Source of the DNA: Nocardia transvalensis
GTDB lineage: Bacteria; Actinomycetota; Actinomycetes; Mycobacteriales; Mycobacteriaceae
Direction: 5' to 3'
NCBI RefSeq assembly: GCF_015477765.1
Contig: NZ_JADLQQ010000006.1
Span: forward strand, 310,001-374,000
Length of the DNA stretch: 64,000 nt
Shown here in pieces: positions 16,165-27,856 of the stretch. The position numbers were made by a program, and so were the translations under genes. The number at the start of each line of letters is the position of its first letter. Positions within the stretch are counted from its first letter, which is position 1. The notes beneath the pieces are model-generated. The model did not search any database. It saw only the letters and a list, made by a program, of their open reading frames with translations, and was not told the origin of the DNA.

Positions 16165-17132
16165 CCGCACCGACGCTGGAAATCCACCTCACCGACGACG
16201 ACCTCACCGCGGCGCTGCGGTCGGATGCCCGGCTGGGCCTGACCTCGACCCCGAAGTCGTTGCCGCCCAAGTGGTTCTACGACGCCCGCGGCAGCAGGCT
16301 GTTCGAGGCGATCACCGAGTTGCCCGAGTACTATCCGACCCGCACCGAGCGGGCCCTGCTGGAACATGTGGTCGGCGAGGTGGCGCGCATCGCGCAGGCC
16401 GAGGTGCTGGTGGAGTTGGGCGCGGGTTCGGCGGCCAAGACCCGGCTGCTGCTGGATGCGCTGGGTGCGGCGGGCCCGCTGAAAACCTATGTTCCCCAGG
16501 ATGTGTCGGAGTCGGCTCTGCGTGGCGCGGCGGCCGAGGTCGCGGCGCGGTTCCCGGGGCTTGCGGTGCACGGGGTGGTCAGCGACTTCACCGATACGCT
16601 GCACAACCTGCCGCGTGGGGGGCGCCGCATGATCGCCTTCCTGGGTGGCACCATCGGCAATCTCGTTCCGGCCGAGCGCGCCGAATTCCTCTCCGGTATC
16701 CAGCAGGTGCTCGAGCCGGGGGAGCAGCTGCTGCTCGGGGCCGGTCTGGTCATCGACCCCGCCGTGCTGGTACCGGCCTACGACGATGCCGCCGGGGTGA
16801 CCGCGGAATTCAACCGGAATGTGCTGTATGTGCTGAACTCTCGACTACAGGCCGACTTCGATCCGGAGGCGTTCGCGCACGTGGCGCTGTGGGACGCGGA
16901 CAACGAGTGGATCGAGATGCGGCTCGAGGCCACCCGGGATATGACCGTCACCGTCGCCGATCTGGACCTGACCGTGCACTTCGCCCGCGGCGAGCAGATG
17001 CGCACCGAGATCTCGGCGAAGTTCCGAATCGACGGCCTCACCGGCGAATTGGATGCCGCGGGGTTTGCCACCGAGAAGGTGTGGACGGATCCGGACAACC
17101 GTTTCGCGCTGCTGTTGGCCGAGCGCCGCTGA
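16161..17132 (+). CDS. egtD: L-histidine N-alpha-methyltransferase EgtD
   Basis: EgtD trimethylates histidine to hercynine with SAM, the first committed step of ergothioneine synthesis. The 323 residues show the family's N-terminal LPPKWFYDARGSRLFEAITE with YYPTRTE, the SAM-binding VELGAGSAAKTRLLL, and FLGGTIGNL (Asn in the His-binding region). The C-terminal end of the Methyltransf_33 domain has EISAKF. It is last in the operon. The divergent EgtE-like gene would complete the pathway. Confidence 0.96.
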   Translation: MTAPTLEIHLTDDDLTAALRSDARLGLTSTPKSLPPKWFYDARGSRLFEAITELPEYYPTRTERALLEHVVGEVARIAQAEVLVELGAGSAAKTRLLLDALGAAGPLKTYVPQDVSESALRGAAAEVAARFPGLAVHGVVSDFTDTLHNLPRGGRRMIAFLGGTIGNLVPAERAEFLSGIQQVLEPGEQLLLGAGLVIDPAVLVPAYDDAAGVTAEFNRNVLYVLNSRLQADFDPEAFAHVALWDADNEWIEMRLEATRDMTVTVADLDLTVHFARGEQMRTEISAKFRIDGLTGELDAAGFATEKVWTDPDNRFALLLAERR

Positions 17133-17135
17133 TCC

Positions 17136-17774
17136 CTAGGCTCCCCCGATGACGGCCGAGAGCCATTCCACGAGGGGGCGCATGGTTTCCCAGGACTTGC
17201 GGACCTCCTTGGCCGTGCGTGGTGTCTCCAGCCAGTCGGGGGCGCCGAAATCCTTGCTGACCAGCAGGGATTTATGGCGGAGGAGGTCGATGCGGGGGTG
17301 GTCGGCAGGGTAGCCCTTCGGGCGGGTTTTCAATTTCTCGCCGCCGATGCTGTAGCCGACCGCGGACAGTCCGTCGAGGATCTGTTCCAGCTCGTGCCCG
17401 CGCACCTCGTCGTCGATCGTCGTGCGCAATCGCGACAGTTGCTCCGGGGACGTCCCATACACGCCACCGGCGACGAACAGTCCGGGGGCGCCGATCTGCA
17501 CATACCAGCCGGCGCCGGGCGCGGTGTGCACCACCGCGCCCTGATGGTCCTTGTACGGCGACTTGTCCTTGGAGAACCGCACGTCACGGTAGGGGCGGAA
17601 GATCTTGGCGGGCCCGAAGTCGGCCTCCAGTTCGGCGCACAGCGCGACCATCGGCTCCCGGACGGCCTTGTCGTAGACATGCTTGTGCGCCGTCCAGAAC
17701 GCCTTCGAATTATCGGCCTCGAGATCCTCGTAGAAGTCCAACCCGGCGAACGGGAACCCGGCGAATCCGCTCAT
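17136..17774 (-). CDS. DUF2461 domain-containing protein
   Basis: A 212-residue protein covering the whole DUF2461 domain (TIGR02453 type): N-terminal FYEDLEADNSKAFWTAHK, then RPYRDVRFSKDKSPYKDHQG and AGWYVQIGAPGLFVAGG, and a C-terminal basic region ending in a tryptophan-rich helix. Function is unknown. It converges on egtD with a 3 bp gap, so the two mRNAs overlap at their 3' ends. Family recognised with good confidence; no role is inferred. Confidence 0.85.
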   Translation of the reverse strand: MSGFAGFPFAGLDFYEDLEADNSKAFWTAHKHVYDKAVREPMVALCAELEADFGPAKIFRPYRDVRFSKDKSPYKDHQGAVVHTAPGAGWYVQIGAPGLFVAGGVYGTSPEQLSRLRTTIDDEVRGHELEQILDGLSAVGYSIGGEKLKTRPKGYPADHPRIDLLRHKSLLVSKDFGAPDWLETPRTAKEVRKSWETMRPLVEWLSAVIGGA

Positions 17775-17827
17775 CCTGCCAACTTAACCCGGCCCACCGA
17801 CAACAGCATCAGCCCGGCCATCCCGCC

Positions 17828-17878
17828 CTCATTGCCCGGGCTCTCCACTCTCATTGCCCGGGCTCTCCACTCTCATTG
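17828..17878. repeat. 22-bp tandem repeat beside a terminator
   Basis: Two perfect copies of CTCATTGCCCGGGCTCTCCA plus CT (17828-17849 and 17850-17871) and a partial third (17872-17885) that merges into the hairpin arm at 17879. Read on the minus strand, a hairpin is followed by repeats containing GGGCAATGAG. That is the same arrangement as after pth and after the ABC ATPase gene. Confidence 0.85.
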
Positions 17879-17900
17879 CCCAGGGACGTCAGTCCCTGGG
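17879..17900 (-). terminator. Hairpin terminator of the small acidic protein gene
   Basis: CCCAGGGAC (17879-17887) pairs perfectly with GTCCCTGGG (17892-17900) around a GTCA loop. The gene's stop codon lies in that loop (17889-17891). Confidence 0.65.
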
Positions 17901-18209
17901 CTCGTCCGTGACCTCCATGGCTGCCACCTCGGCCGGGCGGCCGTCCTCGGCCAGTTCCTCCGCGCGGTGGCGGCGGCGGGACCACTCCTGGTCGAGTTCC
18001 CGCGCGATGCCGAGGCGGCCGGTGTCCTCGTTCTCGTGATACCGGATCACCAGGTCGGACGGAGGGTCGGTGATATAGCGCTCGTACTCGCGGATCTCGT
18101 CGGCCTGGTCGTCGTCGCCCAGGTCGTTGTCCAGATCCTCGAACTGTTCGTCATCGCCCATCTCGAACACCTCGTCCGTCAGCCGGAAGTCATCGCGTTC
18201 GTCGGCCAT
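17889..18209 (-). CDS. Small highly acidic conserved-type hypothetical protein
   Basis: A 106-residue protein, very rich in Asp and Glu in its first 60 residues (MADERDDFRLTDEVFEMGDD...), with a short basic stretch RELDQEWSRRRHRAEELA near residues 75-92. No signal peptide, membrane segment or recognised domain. I chose the ATG at 18209 because the protein character begins there; longer in-frame starts add a non-acidic extension. It lies upstream of the prs 3' end on the same strand, 172 bp away, with its own terminator, so it is probably a separate unit. Function not recognised. Confidence 0.6.
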   Translation of the reverse strand: MADERDDFRLTDEVFEMGDDEQFEDLDNDLGDDDQADEIREYERYITDPPSDLVIRYHENEDTGRLGIARELDQEWSRRRHRAEELAEDGRPAEVAAMEVTDEPRD

Positions 18210-18307
18210 GATGCCCACCTCTCTCCGCAGGCCGGCCCCGAGCAGCAACCCACCAGGAGCCTTCTATAACGCTACCGCTGAACCGGCGTGAAGTGGGAGA
18301 ACGAAGA

Positions 18308-18336
18308 AGATCCCGGCCGAGAGCAGGCCGAGATCT
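18308..18336 (-). terminator. Probable terminator of glmU-prs
   Basis: AGATCCCGGCC (18308-18318) and GGCCGAGATCT (18326-18336) pair over 11 bp with one mismatch, loop 7 nt. On the minus strand the hairpin is followed by a pyrimidine-rich stretch containing TCTTCTTCGTTCTCCC. It lies 45 bp beyond the prs stop. Confidence 0.5.
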
Positions 18337-18381
18337 CCGAGGATGGCAACGCCTCGATCTTCGAGGGGGGTAACGCCCTGT

Positions 18382-19362
18382 CTAGGCCGAACCGTTGAAC
18401 AGACCCGTCACCGAGCCGTTCTCGAAAACCTCGCGGATGGTGCGGGCCAGCAGCGGGGCGATCGACAGAACCGTCAGCGAGGGGAACTTCTTGTCCTCGG
18501 TGATCGGGAGGGTGTTGGTGACGATCACTTCCTTGGCGCCGCACGCCGACAGCCGCTCGGCCGCCGGGTTGGACAGCACGCCGTGGGTGGCGGCGATGAC
18601 CACATCGCCCGCACCGGCCTCGCGCAGCACGCGCACGGCCTCGGCGATGGTGCCGCCGGTGTCGATCATGTCGTCGATCAGGATGCAGGTGCGGCCGTCC
18701 ACGTCACCGACGGGGCGGTGGGACTTGACCTGGTTGGGCACCAGCGGGTCGCGGGTCTTGTGGATGAACGCCACCGGGGCGCCGCCCAGCGAGTCGGCCC
18801 ACTTCTCGGCCACCTTGACGCGGCCCGCGTCGGGGGAGACGACGGTGATGTTGTCGAGGGTGTAGTGGTTGCGCACATATTCCGACAGCTGGATCAGCGC
18901 GTGCATGTGGTCCACCGGGCCGTCGAAGAAGCCCTGGATCTGGTCGGTGTGCAGGTCGACGGTGATGATCCGGTCGGCGCCCGCGGTCTTGAGCAGATCG
19001 GCGACCAGGCGAGCGGAGATGGGCTCGCGGCCGCGGTGCTTCTTGTCCTGACGGGCGTAGGGGTAGAACGGCAGCACCGCGGTGATCCGCTTGGCCGATC
19101 CCCGCTTGAGCGCGTCGATCATGATGAGCTGTTCGACCAGCCACTGATTCAGCGGGGCCGGGAAGCTCTGCAGCACAAAGGCGTCGCAGCCGCGCACCGA
19201 CTCCTCGAAACGAACGAAGATCTCGCCGTTGGCGAAGTCCCGGGCGGTTTGCGGAGTGATCGAGACGTCGAGTTCCTTGGCGACCTGTTCGGCCAGCTCA
19301 GGATGAGCGCGTCCCGAGAACAGCATCAGGTTCTTGTGGTTATCGGTCGAGAACGCGGTCAC
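18382..19362 (-). CDS. prs: Ribose-phosphate pyrophosphokinase
   Basis: Prs makes PRPP from ribose 5-phosphate and ATP for nucleotide, His and Trp synthesis; in mycolata PRPP also feeds decaprenyl-phosphoryl arabinose for the wall. The 326 residues include FVRFEESVRGCDAF, PYARQDKKHRGREPISA (ATP/regulatory flexible loop), VDLHTDQIQGFFDGPVDH and the PRPP-binding loop ILIDDMIDTGGTI. The GTG at 19362 overlaps the glmU stop by 4 bp (GTGA), as in the conserved glmU-prs operon. Confidence 0.97.
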   Translation of the reverse strand: MTAFSTDNHKNLMLFSGRAHPELAEQVAKELDVSITPQTARDFANGEIFVRFEESVRGCDAFVLQSFPAPLNQWLVEQLIMIDALKRGSAKRITAVLPFYPYARQDKKHRGREPISARLVADLLKTAGADRIITVDLHTDQIQGFFDGPVDHMHALIQLSEYVRNHYTLDNITVVSPDAGRVKVAEKWADSLGGAPVAFIHKTRDPLVPNQVKSHRPVGDVDGRTCILIDDMIDTGGTIAEAVRVLREAGAGDVVIAATHGVLSNPAAERLSACGAKEVIVTNTLPITEDKKFPSLTVLSIAPLLARTIREVFENGSVTGLFNGSA

Positions 19363-20849
19363 TCTGTGTTGCCATCCTTTTGCTCGGTTGCCTGACTCGC
19401 CCTGTCGTCGGCCGCGATCGCCTCCGCCGCCGCCTGCGCCGCAGCAGTTCCGGGTCGGTTCCGCTGCACCCAGCCCTCAATATTGCGCTGTGCTCCACCC
19501 GACACGGCAAGCGCCCCCGGCGGAACGTTTCTACGCAGCACAGTACCCGCTCCGGTATAGGCGCCGTCACCCACCGTGACCGGGGCGACGAACATATTGT
19601 CGCTGCCGGTTCGCACGTGCGAACCGATGACGGTGTGATGTTTGGCGACGCCGTCGTAGTTGACGAATACGCTGGAAGCGCCGATGTTGCTGTACTCGCC
19701 GATCGTCGCGTCGCCGACGTAGGTCAGATGCGGCACCTTGGAATGCGCGCCGATGGAGGCGTTCTTGGTCTCGACGAACGCTCCGAGCTTGCCCGATTCG
19801 CCCACTATGGTGCCGGGCCGCAGATAGGCGAACGGACCGATCGTCGCGCCCGGTCCGATGGTCGCCCCCTCGCCGTGGGTCCGCACGACCTTGGCCCCCT
19901 CACCGACCACCACATCGGTCAGGGTGCTGTCCGGACCGATCTCGGCGTCCTCGCCGATGACCGTATTGCCCAGCAGTTGGACCCCCGGGCGCAGCACCAC
20001 GTCGCGGCCGATCCGCACGCCGGCGTCAACCCAGGTCGAGGACGGATCGATGACGGTGACCCCGGCACGCATGTGCCGTTCCAGGATGTAGCGGTTGAGG
20101 GTGCGAGTGGCGGCGGCCATCTGCACGCGGTCGTTGACGCCGGTCACCTTCGCCGCATCGACCAGCCGCGCCCCGTGCACGGGATGGCCGGCCTCGCGGG
20201 CCAGCTTCAGCACATCGGTCAGATACAGCTCGTGCTGGGCGTTGGCGGTGGTCAATCGGCCGACCATGGTGCGCAGCACGGTGACGTCGAAAACGTAGAC
20301 ACCGGAGTTGACTTCGCCGATCGCGGCCTGTTCCGGGGTGGCGTCGGCGTGTTCGACGATCTCGAGCACATGCCCCTCGGCGTCGCGCACGATGCGCCCG
20401 TAGCCGTTCGGATCGTCGGGCACGAAGGTCAGCACGGTGACCGCGGAGCGCTCCGCATAGCTGCGATGGTCCGCCAGCAGCGCCGACAGCGCGTGACCGT
20501 CCAGCAGCGGCACATCGGCAGAGGTGACCAGCAGATCGCCGGTGAAGTCCTCGGGCAACACCGTCAGCGCGCACTGCACCGCGTGCCCGGTGCCCAGCTG
20601 TTCCTCCTGCACCGCGGCGATGATGTCGCGATCCAATTCCGCCGCAACCGAATTCACGGCCGCGCCCACCTGCTCCCGATCGTGCCCGATGACGGTGATG
20701 AGGTAGGCGGGGTCGATCTCGTTCGCCGCATGCAGCGCGTGGGCGAGCATGCTGCGGCCGGCGAGTGAATGCAACACCTTGGGGGTCTTGGACCGCATTC
20801 GTGTTCCGGCTCCGGCGGCGAGAACGACGACGGCGGTCTGCTGTGGCAT
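19359..20849 (-). CDS. glmU: Bifunctional UDP-GlcNAc pyrophosphorylase / GlcN-1-P acetyltransferase
   Basis: GlmU acetylates glucosamine-1-phosphate and then uridylylates it to UDP-GlcNAc, the precursor for peptidoglycan and the arabinogalactan linker. In the 496 residues the N-terminal nucleotidyltransferase shows LAAGAGTRMRSKTPKVLH (10-27). The C-terminal left-handed beta-helix shows hexapeptide repeats (IGPGATIGPFAYLRPGT, VPHLTYVGDATIGEYSNIG). The tail is Ala-rich as in mycobacteria. The ATG at 20849 has GAGGGAG upstream. The gene is coupled to prs. Confidence 0.97.
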   Translation of the reverse strand: MPQQTAVVVLAAGAGTRMRSKTPKVLHSLAGRSMLAHALHAANEIDPAYLITVIGHDREQVGAAVNSVAAELDRDIIAAVQEEQLGTGHAVQCALTVLPEDFTGDLLVTSADVPLLDGHALSALLADHRSYAERSAVTVLTFVPDDPNGYGRIVRDAEGHVLEIVEHADATPEQAAIGEVNSGVYVFDVTVLRTMVGRLTTANAQHELYLTDVLKLAREAGHPVHGARLVDAAKVTGVNDRVQMAAATRTLNRYILERHMRAGVTVIDPSSTWVDAGVRIGRDVVLRPGVQLLGNTVIGEDAEIGPDSTLTDVVVGEGAKVVRTHGEGATIGPGATIGPFAYLRPGTIVGESGKLGAFVETKNASIGAHSKVPHLTYVGDATIGEYSNIGASSVFVNYDGVAKHHTVIGSHVRTGSDNMFVAPVTVGDGAYTGAGTVLRRNVPPGALAVSGGAQRNIEGWVQRNRPGTAAAQAAAEAIAADDRASQATEQKDGNTE

Positions 20850-20940
20850 GGATCTCCCTCGGCTGCCTGTCATCGTGCTGCTGGCTGTCGTTGTCGGGCT
20901 GGTCGGACGCGGACCGACGATATACGCCTGCGCCCCCGAG

Positions 20941-21011
20941 CTCCGCCGCCAGGACTCGAACCTGGACTAACTGAACCAAAATCAGTGGTGCTGCCATTAC
21001 ACTACGGCGGA
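20941..21011 (-). tRNA. tRNA-Gln (anticodon TTG)
   Basis: On the minus strand a 71-nt cloverleaf folds completely. The acceptor is TCCGCCG/CGGCGGA, the D stem GTGT/GCAC, the anticodon stem ACTGA/TCAGT with loop TTTTGGT (anticodon TTG), and the T arm CCAGG-TTCGAGT-CCTGG, with discriminator G. CCA is not encoded. It lies just upstream of glmU on the same strand. Confidence 0.95.
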
Positions 21012-21210
21012 TTGTCACACCGGCGGATCGCTCGGGTCCGCCGCTGCGCCACGGCACGCGGGAATGATCCTCGCACGCCGAAGGCCAAACGTCGAACCGC
21101 TTGTCCCGATTCCGCCCGCTGTGTCGATAGGGTACAGACGGTTGGAAGAATTGTCGCAGGTGAGGTCGCGGCGGTGCCGCAGCGTGGCGGAGCGAAGGGT
21201 TGGTGGATCG

Positions 21211-21864
21211 ATGACGTCGGGTGAGGTGGGCCGGTCGGCGCGACCGCGCATGACCGGGACACAGCGGCGTCAGCAGTTGATCGAGATCGGCCGGGCGCTG
21301 TTTGCCGAGCGCGGTTACGACGCCACCTCGATCGAGGAGATCGCCCAGCGTGCCCAGGTCTCCAAACCCGTTGTGTACGAACATTTCGGCGGGAAAGAGG
21401 GGCTCTACGCGGTTGTCGTGGACCGGGAGATGTCGACGCTGCTGAGCATGATCACCGCCTCGCTCACCAAGAACCGCTCGCGAGTGCGGCTCGAGCAGGT
21501 GGCACTAGCGTTGCTGACCTATATGGAGGAGCGCACCGACGGATTCCGGATCCTGATGCGCGACCAACCGGCCTCGGCCGCCGAGGGCACCTACTCGAGT
21601 CTGCTCAACGAGGCGGTCAATCAGGTGGCGCACATCCTGGCGGGCGATTTCGAACGCCGCGGTTTCGACACCAGCCTGGCGACGCTGTACGCGCAGGCGC
21701 TGGTCGGGATGGTGGCGACGGCCGCCACGTGGTGGCTGGACGAGCGGCAGCCCTCCAAGGAGGTGGTCGCCGCGCACCTGGTGAACCTGTGCTGGAACGG
21801 CCTGACACACCTGGAGGCCGACCCGCAGTTGGCCTCGGAATGGCCCCACGGTACGGGTACCTGA
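21211..21864 (+). CDS. TetR-family regulator between glmU and mfd (Rv1019-like position)
   Basis: A 217-residue TetR protein with a clear N-terminal domain (RRQQLIEIGRALFAERGYDA, then the HTH IEEIAQRAQVSKPVVYEHFG). Its all-helical C-terminal domain ends in WWLDERQPSKEVVAAHLVNLCWNG. It occupies the same place as Rv1019 in M. tuberculosis, between glmU and mfd. The ATG at 21211 is chosen because a GGTGGA site precedes it and the family core starts soon after. Regulated genes are unknown. Confidence 0.85.
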   Translation: MTSGEVGRSARPRMTGTQRRQQLIEIGRALFAERGYDATSIEEIAQRAQVSKPVVYEHFGGKEGLYAVVVDREMSTLLSMITASLTKNRSRVRLEQVALALLTYMEERTDGFRILMRDQPASAAEGTYSSLLNEAVNQVAHILAGDFERRGFDTSLATLYAQALVGMVATAATWWLDERQPSKEVVAAHLVNLCWNGLTHLEADPQLASEWPHGTGT

Positions 21865-22015
21865 GGGGCCAGCGTGTCGAGCAGGGGGTAATGGGGGCGG
21901 AACTGGACAGTTAACCCAAAATTTGCGACGGAGGCTGGTCTGAATGCTCGATTCCACTGGCAAGGGCCGGTCGGGTGGTACGGTTCACCCATCCTTCGAG
22001 TGCTGTTCGAGCTGT

Positions 22016-22051
22016 GATGTCGGTCAACTTCGGGATGTCGGTCTACTTCAG
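22016..22051. repeat. 18-bp direct repeat upstream of a receptor-like TetR gene
   Basis: GATGTCGGTCAACTTCGG (22016-22033) is followed at once by GATGTCGGTCTACTTCAG (22034-22051), 15/18 identical, with a third partial start (GATGGC). They end 29 bp before the ATG at 22081. They could be iterated operator half-sites for autoregulation, or a simple duplication. Confidence 0.5.
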
Positions 22052-22080
22052 GATGGCTGGTTTGATGACAGGCGGATCTG

Positions 22081-22728
22081 ATGGCTAGGCAAGCGCGTGC
22101 GGAGATCACTCGCGATTCCGTCCTTGCGGGCGCGGCCGATGTCTTCCTGCGGCTGGGCTACGCGAATGCGAGCCTGAGCGAGATCATCGCGCAATCCAAT
22201 GTGACCAAGGGCGCCTTGTACTTTCACTTCGGCTCCAAGGAGGAGCTGGCGCGGGCGGTGGTCGACCAGGGCAACGAGCGTCTGGTCAGCGCCTGCCAGG
22301 GATTCTTCGATCCCAGAGTGCCGGCCCTGGAGGCGTGCATCGGCATCACCTACGTGGTCGCCGACCTCACCATGAACGATCCGATGGTGGGCGCGATGTT
22401 GAAGCTGACCCATCAGATCGGCGACTACCGCGGCGCGACCGGGGAGAACATCGCCAAGACCTGGGGTGAGACGCACCGATTGCTCGCCGAGCGCGCCATC
22501 GCCCAGGGCGACCTCAAACCGGACCTGGATCCGGAGACCATCGGCCTGCTGCTGCAGGAGCTGACGGCAGGCGTGCACATCACCGCCGTCGGCACCGACT
22601 CGATCGATCAGATGGCCGTCCGCATGGAACGCATGTGGTACTTCCTGCTGCCCTCGATCGTCCCGGAGGAAAAGGTCGCCTACTTCCGCGAGTTCGCAGC
22701 AAGACGCCTCCGCCGCTACGTCCCCTGA
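22081..22728 (+). CDS. TetR-family regulator resembling gamma-butyrolactone receptors
   Basis: A 215-residue protein whose start (RQARAEITRDSVLAGAADVF, HTH LSEIIAQSNVTKGALYFHFGSKEELARAVVD) strongly resembles the ArpA/ScbR/CprB autoregulator-receptor group. It keeps a tryptophan in the ligand domain (KTWGETHRLL, Trp128), near the Trp127 that lines the ligand pocket of CprB. It also has the family-like tail LLLQELTAGVHITA. Such receptors repress secondary-metabolism genes until a butyrolactone-type signal binds. No butyrolactone synthase (AfsA) gene is in the window, so a signal is not shown. It sits between the Rv1019-like gene and mfd, an insertion relative to mycobacteria. Confidence 0.72.
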   Translation: MARQARAEITRDSVLAGAADVFLRLGYANASLSEIIAQSNVTKGALYFHFGSKEELARAVVDQGNERLVSACQGFFDPRVPALEACIGITYVVADLTMNDPMVGAMLKLTHQIGDYRGATGENIAKTWGETHRLLAERAIAQGDLKPDLDPETIGLLLQELTAGVHITAVGTDSIDQMAVRMERMWYFLLPSIVPEEKVAYFREFAARRLRRYVP

Positions 22729-22835
22729 TATCCCATTGTCCCGGCATCCTCTCGGCCGGAACGAAGGGATGTCACCCGGGCACACTAGACTCGCTGAGTC
22801 GTCGGTTTTCCTGATTCGCGTCCAGGAGTCTGTTC

Positions 22836-26449
<3,614 letters not shown>

Positions 26450-26453
<4 letters not shown>

Positions 26454-27163
26454 GTGCTACCGCCGACCACACCGCCGACTCCGCCCGGATGGCACACAGC
26501 CTGGCCGAGGCCGTCGAGGTCATGGACCGGCTGTGGAATTTCGGTGGCTGGGAGGTCACCCAGACCCACGACTCGCTGCGGCCCTACCTGCTGGAAGAGA
26601 CCTACGAACTGCTCGACGCCATTCAGCACGGCGACAGCGTCACCATCAAGGAGGAGCTGGGCGATCTGCTGCTGCAGGTGCTGTTCCACTCCCGCATAGC
26701 CGAGGCCGCGGGCGAATTCACCGTCGACGACGTCGCCGCCGCCCTGGTCGCCAAGCTCGTCCACCGCAGCCCCCACCTGCTCGACGCCCCGATCGATCCG
26801 TCCGCGACCGTCGAGGAGAAGATCGCCGCCCAGGAAAGGGCCTGGGAGGAACGCAAATCCACCGAAAAGTCCCGCCGCTCCTGCCTCGACGGCATAGCCA
26901 TGGCCCAACCGGCGCTCGCCTTGGCCGAGAAAATCCTCTCCCGCAGCCGCAAGGCGGGCCTCCCGGAGGACCTGATCCCCGACGAGCTCCGGTCGATCCG
27001 GCTGGGCGGTCCCGACAGCGCCGAGGAACGCCTCCGCAAGTCCGCCCTCGCCTTCGCGGCCCGCATCCGCGCCGCCGAAGACGCCGCCGAAGCCACCCGA
27101 GGTGAGCGTGCGGCTCTGTCGTCCGAGGATTGGCGCACTTACTGGTCGATCCGATCCCGCTGA
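26450..27163 (+). CDS. mazG: Nucleoside triphosphate pyrophosphohydrolase MazG
   Basis: MazG hydrolyses NTPs/dNTPs to NMP and PPi, clearing damaged nucleotides. Of 237 residues, the catalytic helical motif is at residues 49-72: EETYE (Glu49, Glu50, Glu53) followed by KEELGDLLLQVLFH (Glu69, Asp72), the Mg-binding pattern. It is a single-domain actinobacterial form with a C-terminal extension. The ATG overlaps the mfd stop (ATGA), matching the mycobacterial Rv1020-Rv1021 order. After it the synteny breaks: the LpqU-like gene expected next lies 21.6 kb away. Confidence 0.92.
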
Positions 27164-27205
27164 AATTTGGTGGCGCTGTGATCGCGATCATGTCAGCATC
27201 GGCAG

Positions 27206-27847
27206 ATGCCGCATTGGGTTTCGGTGTTGCCGGAGTTCGTGATTGCTTGCTTCGTTCTGGCCGTGCTGCCGGGCCCTGCGACTGCGTTGTTTCTGCAACG
27301 GGCGGTGCGGGATGGGCGGGCGGCGGGGCTGGCCGCGGTGGCGGGTAACGAGATCGGCGTGTTCGGGTGGACGCTGGCCGGTGGTGCCGGGCTGTCGGCG
27401 TTGCTGGTCGCCAATCGGTATCTGAACACCGCGGTGCACATAGTCGGCGCACTGGTCCTGATCTACCTCGGCATCCAAGCCTGGCGAGGAGCGAAGAAGG
27501 ACGACGGCTTCGGCGCGGCCATGACCAAGGCACTGCCCACCGGTCACACCCCCGGCGCGGCCTTCCGCGCCTCCCTCATCTCCATCGCCGCCAACCCCAA
27601 GGCCGCCGTCTTCGGCCTGACCATCCTTCCGCAGTTCCTCCCCACCACCGGCCCGGTCCTCGCCACCGTGCTCATCCTCGCGGTGATCCAGGTCGTCGTC
27701 GACACCGCCTGGTGCGTCGCCATCGTCCTGGCCGCCGACCGTGCCGGAACCTGGCTGCGCCGCACCGGAATTCGTCAACGCATCGAACGAGCGCTGGCCG
27801 CGATCCTCGTCGCCCTCGGCTTCGGCCTCGCCGCCGACGCCCGCTGA
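27206..27847 (+). CDS. LysE/RhtB-family amino-acid exporter
   Basis: A 213-residue inner-membrane protein. The N-terminal hydrophobic segment has the family signature (FVLAVLPGPATALFLQRAVRDG). Five to six hydrophobic segments follow, including SISIAANPKAAVFG-type residues (about 120-135) before TM4. This matches LysE/RhtB exporters of amino acids or analogues; the substrate is unknown. It follows mazG after 42 bp on the same strand. It begins the lineage-specific block and could be exporting a local product, but nothing links it to one. Confidence 0.85.
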   Translation: MPHWVSVLPEFVIACFVLAVLPGPATALFLQRAVRDGRAAGLAAVAGNEIGVFGWTLAGGAGLSALLVANRYLNTAVHIVGALVLIYLGIQAWRGAKKDDGFGAAMTKALPTGHTPGAAFRASLISIAANPKAAVFGLTILPQFLPTTGPVLATVLILAVIQVVVDTAWCVAIVLAADRAGTWLRRTGIRQRIERALAAILVALGFGLAADAR

Positions 27848-27856
27848 CAGCGGCGC

